Shown here in pieces: positions 1 through 6,665 of a DNA stretch of 11,330 bases (its first letter is position 1; the number at the start of each line of letters is the position of its first letter). Both the position numbers and the translations under genes were made by a program. This DNA is from Betaproteobacteria bacterium HGW-Betaproteobacteria-20. Lineage in GTDB: Bacteria > Pseudomonadota > Gammaproteobacteria > Burkholderiales > Methylophilaceae. The stretch is from the NCBI GenBank assembly GCA_002842195.1, contig PHCL01000011.1, positions 1 to 11,330 of the forward strand. The letters are read 5' to 3'. Below the pieces are notes generated by a model. That model was not told where the DNA came from. It worked only from the letters and a program-made list of their open reading frames with translations, and did not search any database.

Positions 1-507
1 CCCACTGTTCTGGGCTTTTACTTTTTATTGGCAATGGGCCCTAACGGTCCAATTGGCGGCCTGATGCAGCAATTGGGCTGGCAAGCCTTACCATTTACCT
101 TTGCCGGTCTGGTGGTGGCATCGGTATTTTATTCTTTGCCTTTTATGGTGCAGCCACTGCAAAATGCATTTGAAGCAATAGATAAAAACCTGCTTGATGC
201 GGCGGCCAATTTAGGCGCTTCTGTGATGCACCGGTTTGTGACGATTGCCGTACCTTTATCACGCGCAGGATTTTTAACGGCCATCATCCTCACCTTTGTA
301 CATACCATTGGCGAATTTGGCGTGGTATTGATGATAGGCGGCAATATCCCGGGAGTAACACGCGTGGCTTCCGTACAAATCTATGACCACGTAGAAGCCC
401 TGGAATATATGCAGGCTCATGCGCTGTCGGCACTGATGCTGGTGTTTTCTTTTGTGGTGTTACTGCTTATTTATACCCTGCAGCCTGCGCATAAAAGCCT
501 CCGTTAG
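1..507 (+). CDS. modB: Molybdate ABC transporter permease ModB (5'-truncated by window)
   Basis: Inner-membrane permease of the molybdate importer ModABC; it forms the channel powered by ModC. The frame is open from base 1 (first visible residues PTVLGFYFL) to the TAG at 505-507, so the gene begins outside the window and about 168 C-terminal residues are visible. The residues GPNGPIG near the visible start and the EAA-type coupling loop (EAIDKNLLDAAANLGAS, then the conserved IAVPLSRAG) are typical of ModB/CysT-type permeases. Hydrophobic segments surround them, and the tail ends in a last membrane helix plus a short basic end. The TTG at 28 is internal, not a start. The following modC, 30 bp downstream on the same strand, supports molybdate specificity. 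Sulfate/thiosulfate CysW-type permease is the main alternative, but the MOP domain of the partner ATPase argues for Mod. Confidence 0.93.
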   Translation, partial: PTVLGFYFLLAMGPNGPIGGLMQQLGWQALPFTFAGLVVASVFYSLPFMVQPLQNAFEAIDKNLLDAAANLGASVMHRFVTIAVPLSRAGFLTAIILTFVHTIGEFGVVLMIGGNIPGVTRVASVQIYDHVEALEYMQAHALSALMLVFSFVVLLLIYTLQPAHKSLR

Positions 508-537
508 CTACGTCACCCGTTACACATAAAACTATTC

Positions 538-1650
538 ATGGAATTACGTTTTCATCATCAGCGGCAATCCTTCACTCTGGATATAGATGCAACCTTGCCA
601 GACTTTGGTGCGGTGGGCGTTTACGGCGCATCGGGCGCAGGTAAAAGCACTTTACTGGCGATGATGGCAGGTTTTATTCAGCCTGACACAGGCCGTTTTA
701 CCATCGCCGGGGAATGTTTATTTGATAGTGCGCAGGGCATTAACGTGCCTGTTCACCAGCGGCGCATTGGTATGGTGTTTCAGGATAGCCGTTTATTTCC
801 GCATTTAACGGTGCGCGATAATTTACATTATGGTTTTAATCTGTTAGCGACAAAAGCCAGACGTTTTGACTTGCCTAAAATTGTAGAATTATTAGAAATT
901 GGTCAGTTACTCACACAAAAGCCGCATCAACTCTCGGGCGGTGAAAAGCAGCGCGTTGCCTTGGGCCGCGCTTTATTGGCCTCGCCGCGATTATTATTGT
1001 TAGACGAACCGCTGGCTTCGCTGGATGTGCGTCTGAAGCGTCAAATTCTGCCATTTTTACGCCGCATTAAAGACGAAACGCATACGCCCATGATTTACGT
1101 GAGCCATGCAATTGATGAAATTTTATATTTAACCTCACAAATTGCCATGCTGGATAATGGCAAAATGCTAGCCAGCGGCCCATTTAATCAGGTGATTCAC
1201 GATGAGAGCATACTGGCATTAGCGCAGACACTGGGCCTGGAAAATGTGCTGCACACAGAAGTTTTAGCGCATTATCCTGAGCATGGTTATACAAGCACTA
1301 AAATTGGCACACAACAACTTAACATTCCACTAATAGAGGCCAATATTGGCAGCACAACAACGGTTAATATCGCCGCTGCCCATATCGCCATCGCAACGCA
1401 AAAAATTACGCATGTTTCAATACAAAACCAGATTGCAGGCACTGTTACAGCTATTCAGCAGGCCGGCACAAGTGCTGTTGTCAGCATAAGCTTGACAACT
1501 GACGACGCTGAAATTACGCCAAAAACCCAAAATCAACTCATCGCCGAAGTCACCCTGAAATCTGTGCACGATATGCAAATTAAACTGGGCTGCCAAATAT
1601 TCTTCCTGATTAAAACGCAAAGTATTCGCGCTATGTCTACGGACAGATAA
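538..1650 (+). CDS. modC: Molybdate ABC transporter ATP-binding protein ModC
   Basis: Cytoplasmic ATPase that energises molybdate uptake with ModB. At 370 aa it has the normal ModC length. Visible motifs in order: Walker A GASGAGKST (residues 30-38), Q-loop Q82, signature LSGGE (132-136), Walker B LLLLDEP (152-158) with catalytic E157, and switch histidine H190 in YVSHA. Residues from about 293 to the end (starting NQIAGTVTAI) form a MOP/TOBE-type oxyanion-binding domain, which separates ModC from other importer ATPases. The ATG at 538 is chosen because the strand-turn motif before Walker A begins at the expected distance. No clear Shine-Dalgarno is seen in the 30-bp gap after modB, so translation is probably coupled or driven by weak pairing. 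A hairpin with a T-run downstream (1718-1760) probably ends the operon. Confidence 0.96.
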   Translation: MELRFHHQRQSFTLDIDATLPDFGAVGVYGASGAGKSTLLAMMAGFIQPDTGRFTIAGECLFDSAQGINVPVHQRRIGMVFQDSRLFPHLTVRDNLHYGFNLLATKARRFDLPKIVELLEIGQLLTQKPHQLSGGEKQRVALGRALLASPRLLLLDEPLASLDVRLKRQILPFLRRIKDETHTPMIYVSHAIDEILYLTSQIAMLDNGKMLASGPFNQVIHDESILALAQTLGLENVLHTEVLAHYPEHGYTSTKIGTQQLNIPLIEANIGSTTTVNIAAAHIAIATQKITHVSIQNQIAGTVTAIQQAGTSAVVSISLTTDDAEITPKTQNQLIAEVTLKSVHDMQIKLGCQIFFLIKTQSIRAMSTDR

Positions 1651-1713
1651 AATGGTTAAACGCAGGAGTATTTTCTGCAATAATTAAGCATTATTAAGCA
1701 GGGATTCATTACT

Positions 1714-1780
1714 GCATGCCTGTGAGCCGCTCTGCACAAGGCTCTCAGGGCAGTGTTTTTCTCTCGTGCGTTTTCCAGGG
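1714..1780 (+). repeat. Copy A of a terminator-bearing intergenic repeat
   Basis: This segment shares several blocks with 8979-9061: GCATGCCT at the left end, the inner stem GAGCC/GGCTC around an 11-nt loop, then CAGTGTTTTT, two variable bases, CTCGTG and, 8 bases later, AGGG. From CAGTG onward the two copies match in about 23 of 30 positions with no gap. Both lie on the plus strand just downstream of a plus-strand gene. The rest of the 1651-1861 gap holds a short direct repeat ATTAAGCA (1683 and 1693) and an imperfect dyad with GCAATTT/AAATTGC arms (1803-1809, 1838-1844), which might sit at the folA 3' end. I see no gene there. Confidence 0.6.
1718..1760 (+). terminator. Probable intrinsic terminator after modC
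   Basis: GCCTGTGAGCC (1718-1728) pairs with GGCTCTCAGGGC (1740-1751) with one mismatch and one bulge around an 11-nt loop. Five T residues follow at 1756-1760. The orientation suits termination of the modBC transcript. Confidence 0.65.
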
Positions 1781-1861
1781 AGTTTTATCGGGTTTACTAC
1801 ATGCAATTTTAAAGCAACGTTTTGACTTTAAAGTTTGAAATTGCTGGTCATTGCACATCTA

Positions 1862-2353
1862 TTACACGGGCATAACACGGACATAATTAACATAACTAAA
1901 TGCCAACCCTTCTGCAGTGGTGTGCGTTTCACGTGCTGTTTCCTGCCAATGTGTTAAATCAATCGCTGGTAAAAATGCATCACCATCAAACGCAGCATGC
2001 ACCTCAGTCATATAAAGCTTGGTCGCCAACTTCAAACCATGCTGATACAGCTCCGCACCGCCGATTAAAAATGGTTCGGCATCATCTCTACACAGCGCAA
2101 TAGCTGCTTCCAGCGAATTGGTAACCAGCGCGCCTGCAACCTGGTAATCTGGATTACGCGTCACAATCACCGTGGTGCGGTTCGGCAACAATCGCCCTAA
2201 CGACTCATAAGTTTTGCGTCCCATAATAATGTGGTGCCCAGTCGTCAGTGCACGAAAGCGCTTGAGGTCTTCTGGAAGATGCCACGGCAAGCTGTTATTC
2301 ACGCCGATGACGCCATTTTTTGAACTTGCGACAATAATAGATAGTGGGTTCAT
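1862..2353 (-). CDS. folA: Dihydrofolate reductase
   Basis: Reduces dihydrofolate to tetrahydrofolate with NADPH in the cytoplasm, feeding one-carbon metabolism and thymidylate and purine synthesis. It is 163 aa, the usual bacterial length. The N-terminus SIIVASSKNGVIGVNNSLPW is the family pattern. LPWHLPEDL gives the catalytic acid D29 (equivalent to E. coli D27). GRKTYESLG is the NADPH-binding loop, and IGGAELY is the second cofactor motif. The ATG at 2353 is the only start compatible with the conserved N-terminus. It has no Shine-Dalgarno, and a TATAAT lies only six bases before it, so the mRNA may be leaderless. The gene is divergent from glrK, with 48 bp between the start codons, and convergent with modC. 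It is probably monocistronic. Confidence 0.97.
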   Translation of the reverse strand: MNPLSIIVASSKNGVIGVNNSLPWHLPEDLKRFRALTTGHHIIMGRKTYESLGRLLPNRTTVIVTRNPDYQVAGALVTNSLEAAIALCRDDAEPFLIGGAELYQHGLKLATKLYMTEVHAAFDGDAFLPAIDLTHWQETARETHTTAEGLAFSYVNYVRVMPV

Positions 2354-2359
2354 AGGCGC

Positions 2360-2365
2360 ATTATA
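2360..2365 (-). promoter_or_regulatory. Perfect -10 hexamer (TATAAT) for folA
   Basis: On the minus strand TATAAT is followed by GCGCCT and then the folA ATG, so the expected transcription start falls on or next to the A of the start codon. No good -35 hexamer stands at 16-18 bp upstream. The assignment rests on the hexamer and its position. Confidence 0.5.
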
Positions 2366-2401
2366 CTGGATGTTTATATCAAATTTCTTTAAACTGCGTC
2401 C

Positions 2402-3850
2402 ATGCGTTTTCGTTACCCAAGTTCATTTTTAACACTGTTACTGATAGGTTTTTCTTTTGCCATTGTGCCCTTGCTGTGGGCATTTGCTAATGCCAACATT
2501 GCTTTTGACAAGCTCGCAGTGCAAAGTCAAATAACTATCTCTAAATCAGTAGAAGCTACCCGCGCCGGCCGTGTGATGCAAGAACAACTGCACCTGATGG
2601 AGCGTAGCAGCAAGCAGTATTTTGTGTTGCAGGACGAAGTGCTTTTTGGCAATTACAGCAAGGCGAATATTAAATTTAATGAAGCATTGGCTCAGCTCAG
2701 GCAATTGGCTACGCGGCCTTCCCAGCAGAAAAATATTAACCTGGTCAGTGAGCAAACGGCACAATTAAATGCATCAATACGCAATGCTAAACAAACAAAA
2801 ATCGAAGAGGCTAAAGTTAATGAATTAAATTTCCTTGATAATTTCGGCCTGCTTACCCAGCTAGTTGAAGTAATCATCAAAGAAAATAATGCGGCTATTG
2901 ATGCAGCCTCAAGCCAGCTGGCACTTAACGCGCAAATCACACAAAGAAAATTATTCTTACAAAGTTTGGTGTTAATTCCGCTTACCTTATTAGTGGCAGG
3001 TTGCATCGCTTACCTGCTTGCCCGCCCTATCCGCCGCATGGACGCTGCGATTAAGCATCTTGGTACAGAGCAATATGATGAACCGATTGTGATTGATGGC
3101 CCTGGCGATTTACGCATATTAGGCCAGCGACTTGACTGGCTGCGCACTGAACTTAAAGACCTAAAACAGCAAAAGCAACAGTTCTTGCGCCATGTTTCAC
3201 ACGAACTAAAAACGCCGCTTACCGCCATTAGAGAGGCAACCGAGCTGCTGCATGATGGTATTGGTGGCGCACTTTCTGCGCAACAGTCAGAAATCATCAG
3301 CATACTTCGCGACAACAGTATCCGCTTGCAAAAAATGATTGAAAACTTGCTCAATTACACACGCATTGAATCCGCTGAGCAAAAATTGAATCTGAGCCGT
3401 TTGCAGTTAAATGACGTGATTAACAAAGTAATTCAGGCACACGCCCTCAGCCTTCGCAATAAGCAATTAACAATAAAAACCAACTACAATGTAGACCAAG
3501 TGATTGCAGATGAAGGGAAATTAACCATCATTCTGGATAATCTTATTTCTAATGCGGTGAAATATACGCCCAATTCAGGCATAGTCACCATTATTACCCA
3601 GCAGGAAAAAGACTGGTGGCGCATTGAGGTGCTGGACAATGGTCCAGGCTTGGCAAAAAATGATCAGGATCGGTTATTTGACCCGTTTTATCGCAGTGAT
3701 ACCCTACATAAAAGCCTGATTACAGGCAGTGGTTTAGGCTTAACCATCGCCAAAGACCTTGTTGAAATGCACGGTGGCAGCATTAAACTTGCTGATTCAA
3801 ATCAAGGCGCGCACTTTATCGTGCGCATGCCACAACTGGAGTTTAAATGA
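2402..3850 (+). CDS. glrK: Sensor histidine kinase, GlrK/QseE family
   Basis: Inner-membrane sensor kinase that phosphorylates the sigma-54 activator encoded two genes downstream. It is 482 aa. Layout: TM1 about residues 9-29; a helical periplasmic region (30-184) containing MERSSKQYFVLQD, close to the MERS-QY-VL-D segment I recall from E. coli GlrK; TM2 about 185-207; HAMP from R208; then the DHp H-box HVSHELKTPL with phospho-acceptor H267. The ATPase domain shows the N box DNLISN (379-384), G1 DNGPG (412-416) and G2 GSGLGL (442-447). All key residues are present, so it should be active. The ATG at 2402 gives a proper membrane anchor; no clear Shine-Dalgarno precedes it. Its stop overlaps the next start in ATGA, indicating translational coupling. 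The family name is strong given the gene order; the signal is unknown. Confidence 0.92.
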   Translation: MRFRYPSSFLTLLLIGFSFAIVPLLWAFANANIAFDKLAVQSQITISKSVEATRAGRVMQEQLHLMERSSKQYFVLQDEVLFGNYSKANIKFNEALAQLRQLATRPSQQKNINLVSEQTAQLNASIRNAKQTKIEEAKVNELNFLDNFGLLTQLVEVIIKENNAAIDAASSQLALNAQITQRKLFLQSLVLIPLTLLVAGCIAYLLARPIRRMDAAIKHLGTEQYDEPIVIDGPGDLRILGQRLDWLRTELKDLKQQKQQFLRHVSHELKTPLTAIREATELLHDGIGGALSAQQSEIISILRDNSIRLQKMIENLLNYTRIESAEQKLNLSRLQLNDVINKVIQAHALSLRNKQLTIKTNYNVDQVIADEGKLTIILDNLISNAVKYTPNSGIVTIITQQEKDWWRIEVLDNGPGLAKNDQDRLFDPFYRSDTLHKSLITGSGLGLTIAKDLVEMHGGSIKLADSNQGAHFIVRMPQLEFK

Positions 3851-4434
3851 GTATTAAAAATGCTATACCCTTGATTTTTTGTGCGATGGCGCTAATCGCT
3901 TGCGCAGGAAAAAGTGTAAATGACAATCCCTTAAGAACCCATAACGCCGTTATATCTGTTTCTGCTAAGCAGGAGAGCATTATAAAACTGCTGGCATTTA
4001 GCGATAACTTTTCCAACCTCACATTGGAGGCACAAAAGAAAGTTTTTGCAGAAACCAATCAAGCACTCACCGAAAATAAAAATGATTTAACCCAACGCAT
4101 CCAGTTGGCGATTATGTTATCCATCCCAAGCAGTCGCCTGCGCGACTTGGGGAAAGCACAAAATTTGTTGCAGGAATTATTGCAGGAAAATACGCTAACA
4201 GCGCCAGAATCTGCGCTAATCAGCCTTTTATACGAGTACACAGTAGATAATATTAAACAGTCACAAAAAAATAAAGACGATGCAGCAAAGCTTGAGTTGA
4301 TTCAACAGAAATATGAAAATCTACAGCAAAAAAATACCGCGCTGGAACAAAAATTAAACGACTTAAAAGACATCGAAAAAACCATGAATGAACGAGATAC
4401 CAAATCAACAGGCAAGCAAGGCAGCAAACCTTAA
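3847..4434 (+). CDS. QseG/YfhG-like outer-membrane lipoprotein of the GlrKR operon
   Basis: 195 aa. The N-terminus is a lipoprotein signal with lipobox LIAC (residues 16-19), so C19 should be lipidated. The next residue is Ala, not Asp, which suggests outer-membrane sorting. The mature part is helical. Residues about 130-183 are rich in K, E, Q and N with heptad-like leucines and look like a coiled coil, and the last 12 residues are polar and probably disordered. I see no enzyme motif. It sits between glrK (ATGA overlap) and glrR, exactly where enterobacteria carry qseG (yfhG), whose lipoprotein binds and stimulates the kinase. By position and architecture I infer the same role, but sequence similarity to QseG is not evident by eye, so I give no gene symbol. 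Confidence 0.8.
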   Translation: MSIKNAIPLIFCAMALIACAGKSVNDNPLRTHNAVISVSAKQESIIKLLAFSDNFSNLTLEAQKKVFAETNQALTENKNDLTQRIQLAIMLSIPSSRLRDLGKAQNLLQELLQENTLTAPESALISLLYEYTVDNIKQSQKNKDDAAKLELIQQKYENLQQKNTALEQKLNDLKDIEKTMNERDTKSTGKQGSKP

Positions 4435-4438
4435 CGCT

Positions 4439-5824
4439 ATGCATATGCCCAATATACTCGTTGTTGATGATGACAAAGACATACTCAAACTTATCTGCAT
4501 GCGTTTAAATGCGGCAGGATACAGCACAACGACTGCCAATGATGGCGCAGAGGCAATGTCTGCCATCGCACTACAACGACCAGACCTTGTCATTAGTGAT
4601 TTACGCATGCCAGGGATGGATGGCATGGCCTTGCTTGACGCTATACAGCAAGCCCACCCAACCCTGCCTGTCATGCTGCTGACAGCACACGGCTCTATTC
4701 CGGATGCAGTGCGAGCCACTCAAAGCGGCGCCTTCAGCTTTTTAACCAAGCCGTTTGATAGCCAGCAACTGCTACAACAAGTAGCTTCTGCCTTACGTTT
4801 AAATGGCGTGCAGTTGAGGGCTGATTCCACTAGTGATATTGCCTCGCCTGATGATAGCTGGCGTGCCGAAATTATTACCCGCAGCCCTAAAATGGAAAAT
4901 TTACTTAGACAGGCAGAACTGGTAGCAAACACGGATGCCAGCGTATTTATTCAGGGTGAAAGCGGTACAGGTAAAGAGCTGCTGGCGCGAGCCATACATC
5001 AATGCAGCGCACGATCAGATAAACCTTTTGTAGCCATCAACTGCGGTGCAATTCCTGAAAATTTGCTTGAATCAGAGTTGTTTGGCCATCACAAAGGTGC
5101 ATTTACTGGCGCAGTTAATAACCACGTTGGCCTGTTTCAAAGTGCAGAAGGCGGTACGCTGTTTTTAGATGAAATTGGCGATATGCCCCAAGCCCTGCAA
5201 GTTAAAGTATTACGCGCCTTGCAAGAACGCGTGATACGGCCTGTGGGCAGTACCGCCAACATTAAAATAGACTTACGTTTAATTTCTGCGACACACCGCA
5301 ATTTAATTGATGAAATGAAAGAAGGCCGTTTTCGCGAGGATTTGTTTTACCGCATCAATGTGGTGAGTTTAGAAATTCCGGCATTAGCCAATCGGCGTGA
5401 AGATATTAGCTTGCTCGCCAATCACTTTTTGCAGGTATTTACCAAAAAATACAAAAAAAAGCTACTCCATAGCTTTGCGCCAGAGGCACTTGAAATGCTT
5501 ATTACCGCGCCCTGGCCTGGCAATGTACGGCAATTGCAGAACATCATAGAACAAACGGTGGTACTGGCTACCACACAAATAATTTCTGCCAACTTAGTAC
5601 AAAAAGCTTTGCAGGAAGAAACTAATTCCATTGTGCCACTGGATGTTGCACGCCAGCAATTTGAGCATGATTACCTAATCAACTTATTAAAAGCCACACA
5701 GGGAAACGTCACCCAAGCGGCTAAACTCGCGCAGCGAAATCGCACTGAATTTTACCGCTTACTCGAGCGCCATCACATTCAAGCCAATGCTTTCAAAAAC
5801 GATAAAAATAACGAATCTCCCTAA
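4439..5824 (+). CDS. glrR: Sigma-54-dependent response regulator, GlrR/QseF family
   Basis: Cytoplasmic NtrC-type activator of sigma-54 promoters, the partner of the kinase two genes upstream. It is 461 aa from the ATG at 4439. The receiver domain has acidic pocket D10-D12, phospho-acceptor D54 in SDLRMPGMDG, and K104 after LTAHGSIPDAV, a stretch very close to E. coli GlrR. The AAA+ domain has Walker A GESGTGKE (173-180), the sigma-54-contacting GAFTGA loop (220-225) and Walker B FLDE (D244, E245). The C-terminal Fis-type helix-turn-helix includes VTQAAKLAQRNRTEFYRLL. Start choice: the frame is open from an ATG at 4388, but that would overlap the lipoprotein gene by 47 bp and add 17 unlikely residues. 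ATG 4439 or 4445 puts the receiver strand at the usual distance. Likely targets lie directly downstream (6005-6167). Confidence 0.93.
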   Translation: MHMPNILVVDDDKDILKLICMRLNAAGYSTTTANDGAEAMSAIALQRPDLVISDLRMPGMDGMALLDAIQQAHPTLPVMLLTAHGSIPDAVRATQSGAFSFLTKPFDSQQLLQQVASALRLNGVQLRADSTSDIASPDDSWRAEIITRSPKMENLLRQAELVANTDASVFIQGESGTGKELLARAIHQCSARSDKPFVAINCGAIPENLLESELFGHHKGAFTGAVNNHVGLFQSAEGGTLFLDEIGDMPQALQVKVLRALQERVIRPVGSTANIKIDLRLISATHRNLIDEMKEGRFREDLFYRINVVSLEIPALANRREDISLLANHFLQVFTKKYKKKLLHSFAPEALEMLITAPWPGNVRQLQNIIEQTVVLATTQIISANLVQKALQEETNSIVPLDVARQQFEHDYLINLLKATQGNVTQAAKLAQRNRTEFYRLLERHHIQANAFKNDKNNESP

Positions 5825-5840
5825 TGGCAATTCACCACTA

Positions 5841-5993
5841 AAGATCTTTGCAAAAGTATTTAATTACACAATTTTTACCCGTTCGTGCTGAACTTGTCGA
5901 AGCGCACTTTGTTTGCAATCAATAGGTTGTATGTGCCACCCTTCGACAGGCTCAGGGCGAGCGGTGAGTAGTTCGGACTTTTGCAAAGGTCTT
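5841..5993. mobile_element. MITE-like element with 17-bp terminal inverted repeats and 5-bp target duplication
   Basis: The ends are AAGATCTTTGCAAAAGT (5841-5857) and ACTTTTGCAAAGGTCTT (5977-5993), inverted repeats matching at 16 of 17 bases. The element is flanked on both sides by the direct repeat CACTA (5836-5840 and 5994-5998), the signature of a transposition event. It is 153 bp long and has no coding capacity for a transposase, so it would need one in trans. Its interior holds a pair of inverted REP-like units (5879-5964). It ends 11 bp before the first GlrR-type box, so it lies between the glrR stop and the regulatory region without breaking either. The parent IS family is not assigned. 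Confidence 0.75.
5879..5964. repeat. Inverted pair of REP-like units inside the MITE-like element
   Basis: The left arm (5879-5904) and right arm (5939-5964) are inverted copies matching at 20 of 26 positions, separated by 34 bp. Both carry the core CTGA-R-C-Y-TGTCGAAG. The same core occurs in the perfect palindrome at 10668-10732, so these belong to one dispersed family. Confidence 0.8.
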
Positions 5994-6004
5994 CACTAAT
6001 AATT

Positions 6005-6022
6005 TGTCGTTATTTAGCGACT
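6005..6022 (+). promoter_or_regulatory. Putative GlrR operator, box 1 (one mismatch)
   Basis: TGTC-N10-GACT, one base off the TGTC-N10-GACA motif known for GlrR upstream of glmY and glmZ in enterobacteria. The inside also resembles box 2 (GTTATT next to TGTC). Its centre lies about 164 bp upstream of the predicted sigma-54 start. Confidence 0.65.
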
Positions 6023-6069
6023 CATTATTTCTATTATTTTCAATCAGTTAGCAAAACCGCTCGTATTTG

Positions 6070-6087
6070 TGTCGTTATTAAACGACA
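6070..6087 (+). promoter_or_regulatory. Putative GlrR operator, box 2 (perfect)
   Basis: TGTC-GTTATTAAAC-GACA matches TGTC-N10-GACA exactly, and its dyad extends inward (TGTCGTT/AACGACA). It is centred 65 bp downstream of box 1, close to six helical turns, and about 99 bp upstream of the predicted start. That spacing suits an activator of the NtrC class working through a DNA loop. Confidence 0.72.
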
Positions 6088-6092
6088 TTTCT

Positions 6093-6115
6093 ATTGTTGT
6101 AAAATTCACAACAAT
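6093..6115. promoter_or_regulatory. Third dyad, ATTGTTGT-N7-ACAACAAT
   Basis: Perfect 8-bp inverted repeat with a 7-bp spacer, between GlrR box 2 and the IHF site. It does not fit TGTC-N10-GACA (TGTT at one side, spacing off by one). It may bind a different regulator or be a degenerate extra activator site. No function can be assigned. Confidence 0.4.
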
Positions 6116-6120
6116 CACCC

Positions 6121-6133
6121 TAACCTATTGATT
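6121..6133 (-). promoter_or_regulatory. Putative IHF binding site
   Basis: The minus strand reads AATCAATAGGTTA, a full match to the IHF consensus WATCARNNNNTTR. An A/T-rich tract (6131-6149) adjoins it. It sits between the activator boxes and the sigma-54 promoter, where IHF bends DNA at many sigma-54 promoters, including glmY. Confidence 0.65.
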
Positions 6134-6150
6134 TTATTATTAAAAAATAG

Positions 6151-6167
6151 TTGGCACGGTATTCGCT
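6151..6167 (+). promoter_or_regulatory. Sigma-54 (-24/-12) promoter of the EF-hand gene
   Basis: TTGGCACGGTATTCGCT matches YTGGCACGRNNNTTGCW at all positions except one T in the -12 block. The GG (6153-6154) and GC (6165-6166) doublets have the required spacing. The predicted start is near 6177-6178, giving a leader of about 37 nt that begins with a small AAGTG/CACTT hairpin (6175-6187). Confidence 0.82.
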
Positions 6168-6214
6168 ATTACTCAAGTGCAACACTTTTTAAATTAGCTT
6201 TAGGAGCTACCAAT

Positions 6215-6604
6215 ATGAAATTTAATACAAACTCAATTATTCGCCCTGTTACCGCTGGTGTAGTTGCAACATTTCTTTTCGCTGGATTAAGCAATGTCGC
6301 TTTTGCAGACAATAAAGCTGCTTTTAGAGACGCCATTAAAGTCGCAGAAGCAAAAACTACCGATATGAAAGAGATTGACTCATCAGCTAAAACACCAGCC
6401 GATGGTGATTTCAAAAAACTTGATGCAAATAAAGATGGAAAAATTTCATTAAAAGAAGCCGTTAAAGATAAAGCTTTAACCACTCAATTTGATGCCGCAG
6501 ATGTCAATCATGATGGCATGGTTTCTACCGACGAATATACCATTTACAAAGCAGGTCTAGCGACCAATGCAACAGAAGGTGCACCGGCCGCATCTGTGAA
6601 CTAA
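6215..6604 (+). CDS. Secreted/periplasmic two-EF-hand protein
   Basis: 129 aa. A signal peptide covers residues 1-31 (hydrophobic core about 12-24, cleavage expected after AFA before DNKA), so the product should be periplasmic. Two canonical 12-residue calcium loops follow: DANKDGKISLKE (70-81) and DVNHDGMVSTDE (96-107), each with acidic or polar ligands at positions 1, 3, 5 and 9 and Glu at 12. The N-terminal part of the mature chain is charged and helical, and the tail is Ala/Gly-rich. The frame extends further upstream, but only the ATG at 6215 has a Shine-Dalgarno (AGGAG, 6202-6206) and gives a signal peptide. It also lies downstream of the predicted sigma-54 start. The gene is monocistronic, preceded by GlrR-type boxes and followed by a strong terminator. 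Calcium sensing or buffering is likely; the partner is unknown. Confidence 0.9.
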   Translation: MKFNTNSIIRPVTAGVVATFLFAGLSNVAFADNKAAFRDAIKVAEAKTTDMKEIDSSAKTPADGDFKKLDANKDGKISLKEAVKDKALTTQFDAADVNHDGMVSTDEYTIYKAGLATNATEGAPAASVN

Positions 6605-6665
6605 GTGTCTGTAAAAGTTTATTCATTGAAAGAAAGATGTATGAAATAAAGGTTTGAGTCCCACC

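Noticed and set aside
2214..2432. Small plus-strand frame across the folA start and glrK promoter region
   Set aside because: It is antisense to conserved folA codons, has no family motif, and its end overlaps the glrK start. It is a shadow frame.
4388..4438. Earlier ATG for glrR adding 17 residues
   Set aside because: It overlaps the lipoprotein gene by 47 bp and adds a polar extension not expected before the receiver domain. ATG 4439 or 4445 fits better.
6093..6115. Counting the third dyad as a third GlrR box
   Set aside because: The half-sites read TGTT/AACA and the spacing is one base too long for TGTC-N10-GACA.
5981..6214. Upstream extension of the EF-hand frame (78 extra residues from a TTG)
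   Set aside because: It overlaps the MITE end, the GlrR-type boxes, the IHF site and the sigma-54 promoter, lacks a ribosome binding site, and would bury the signal peptide.
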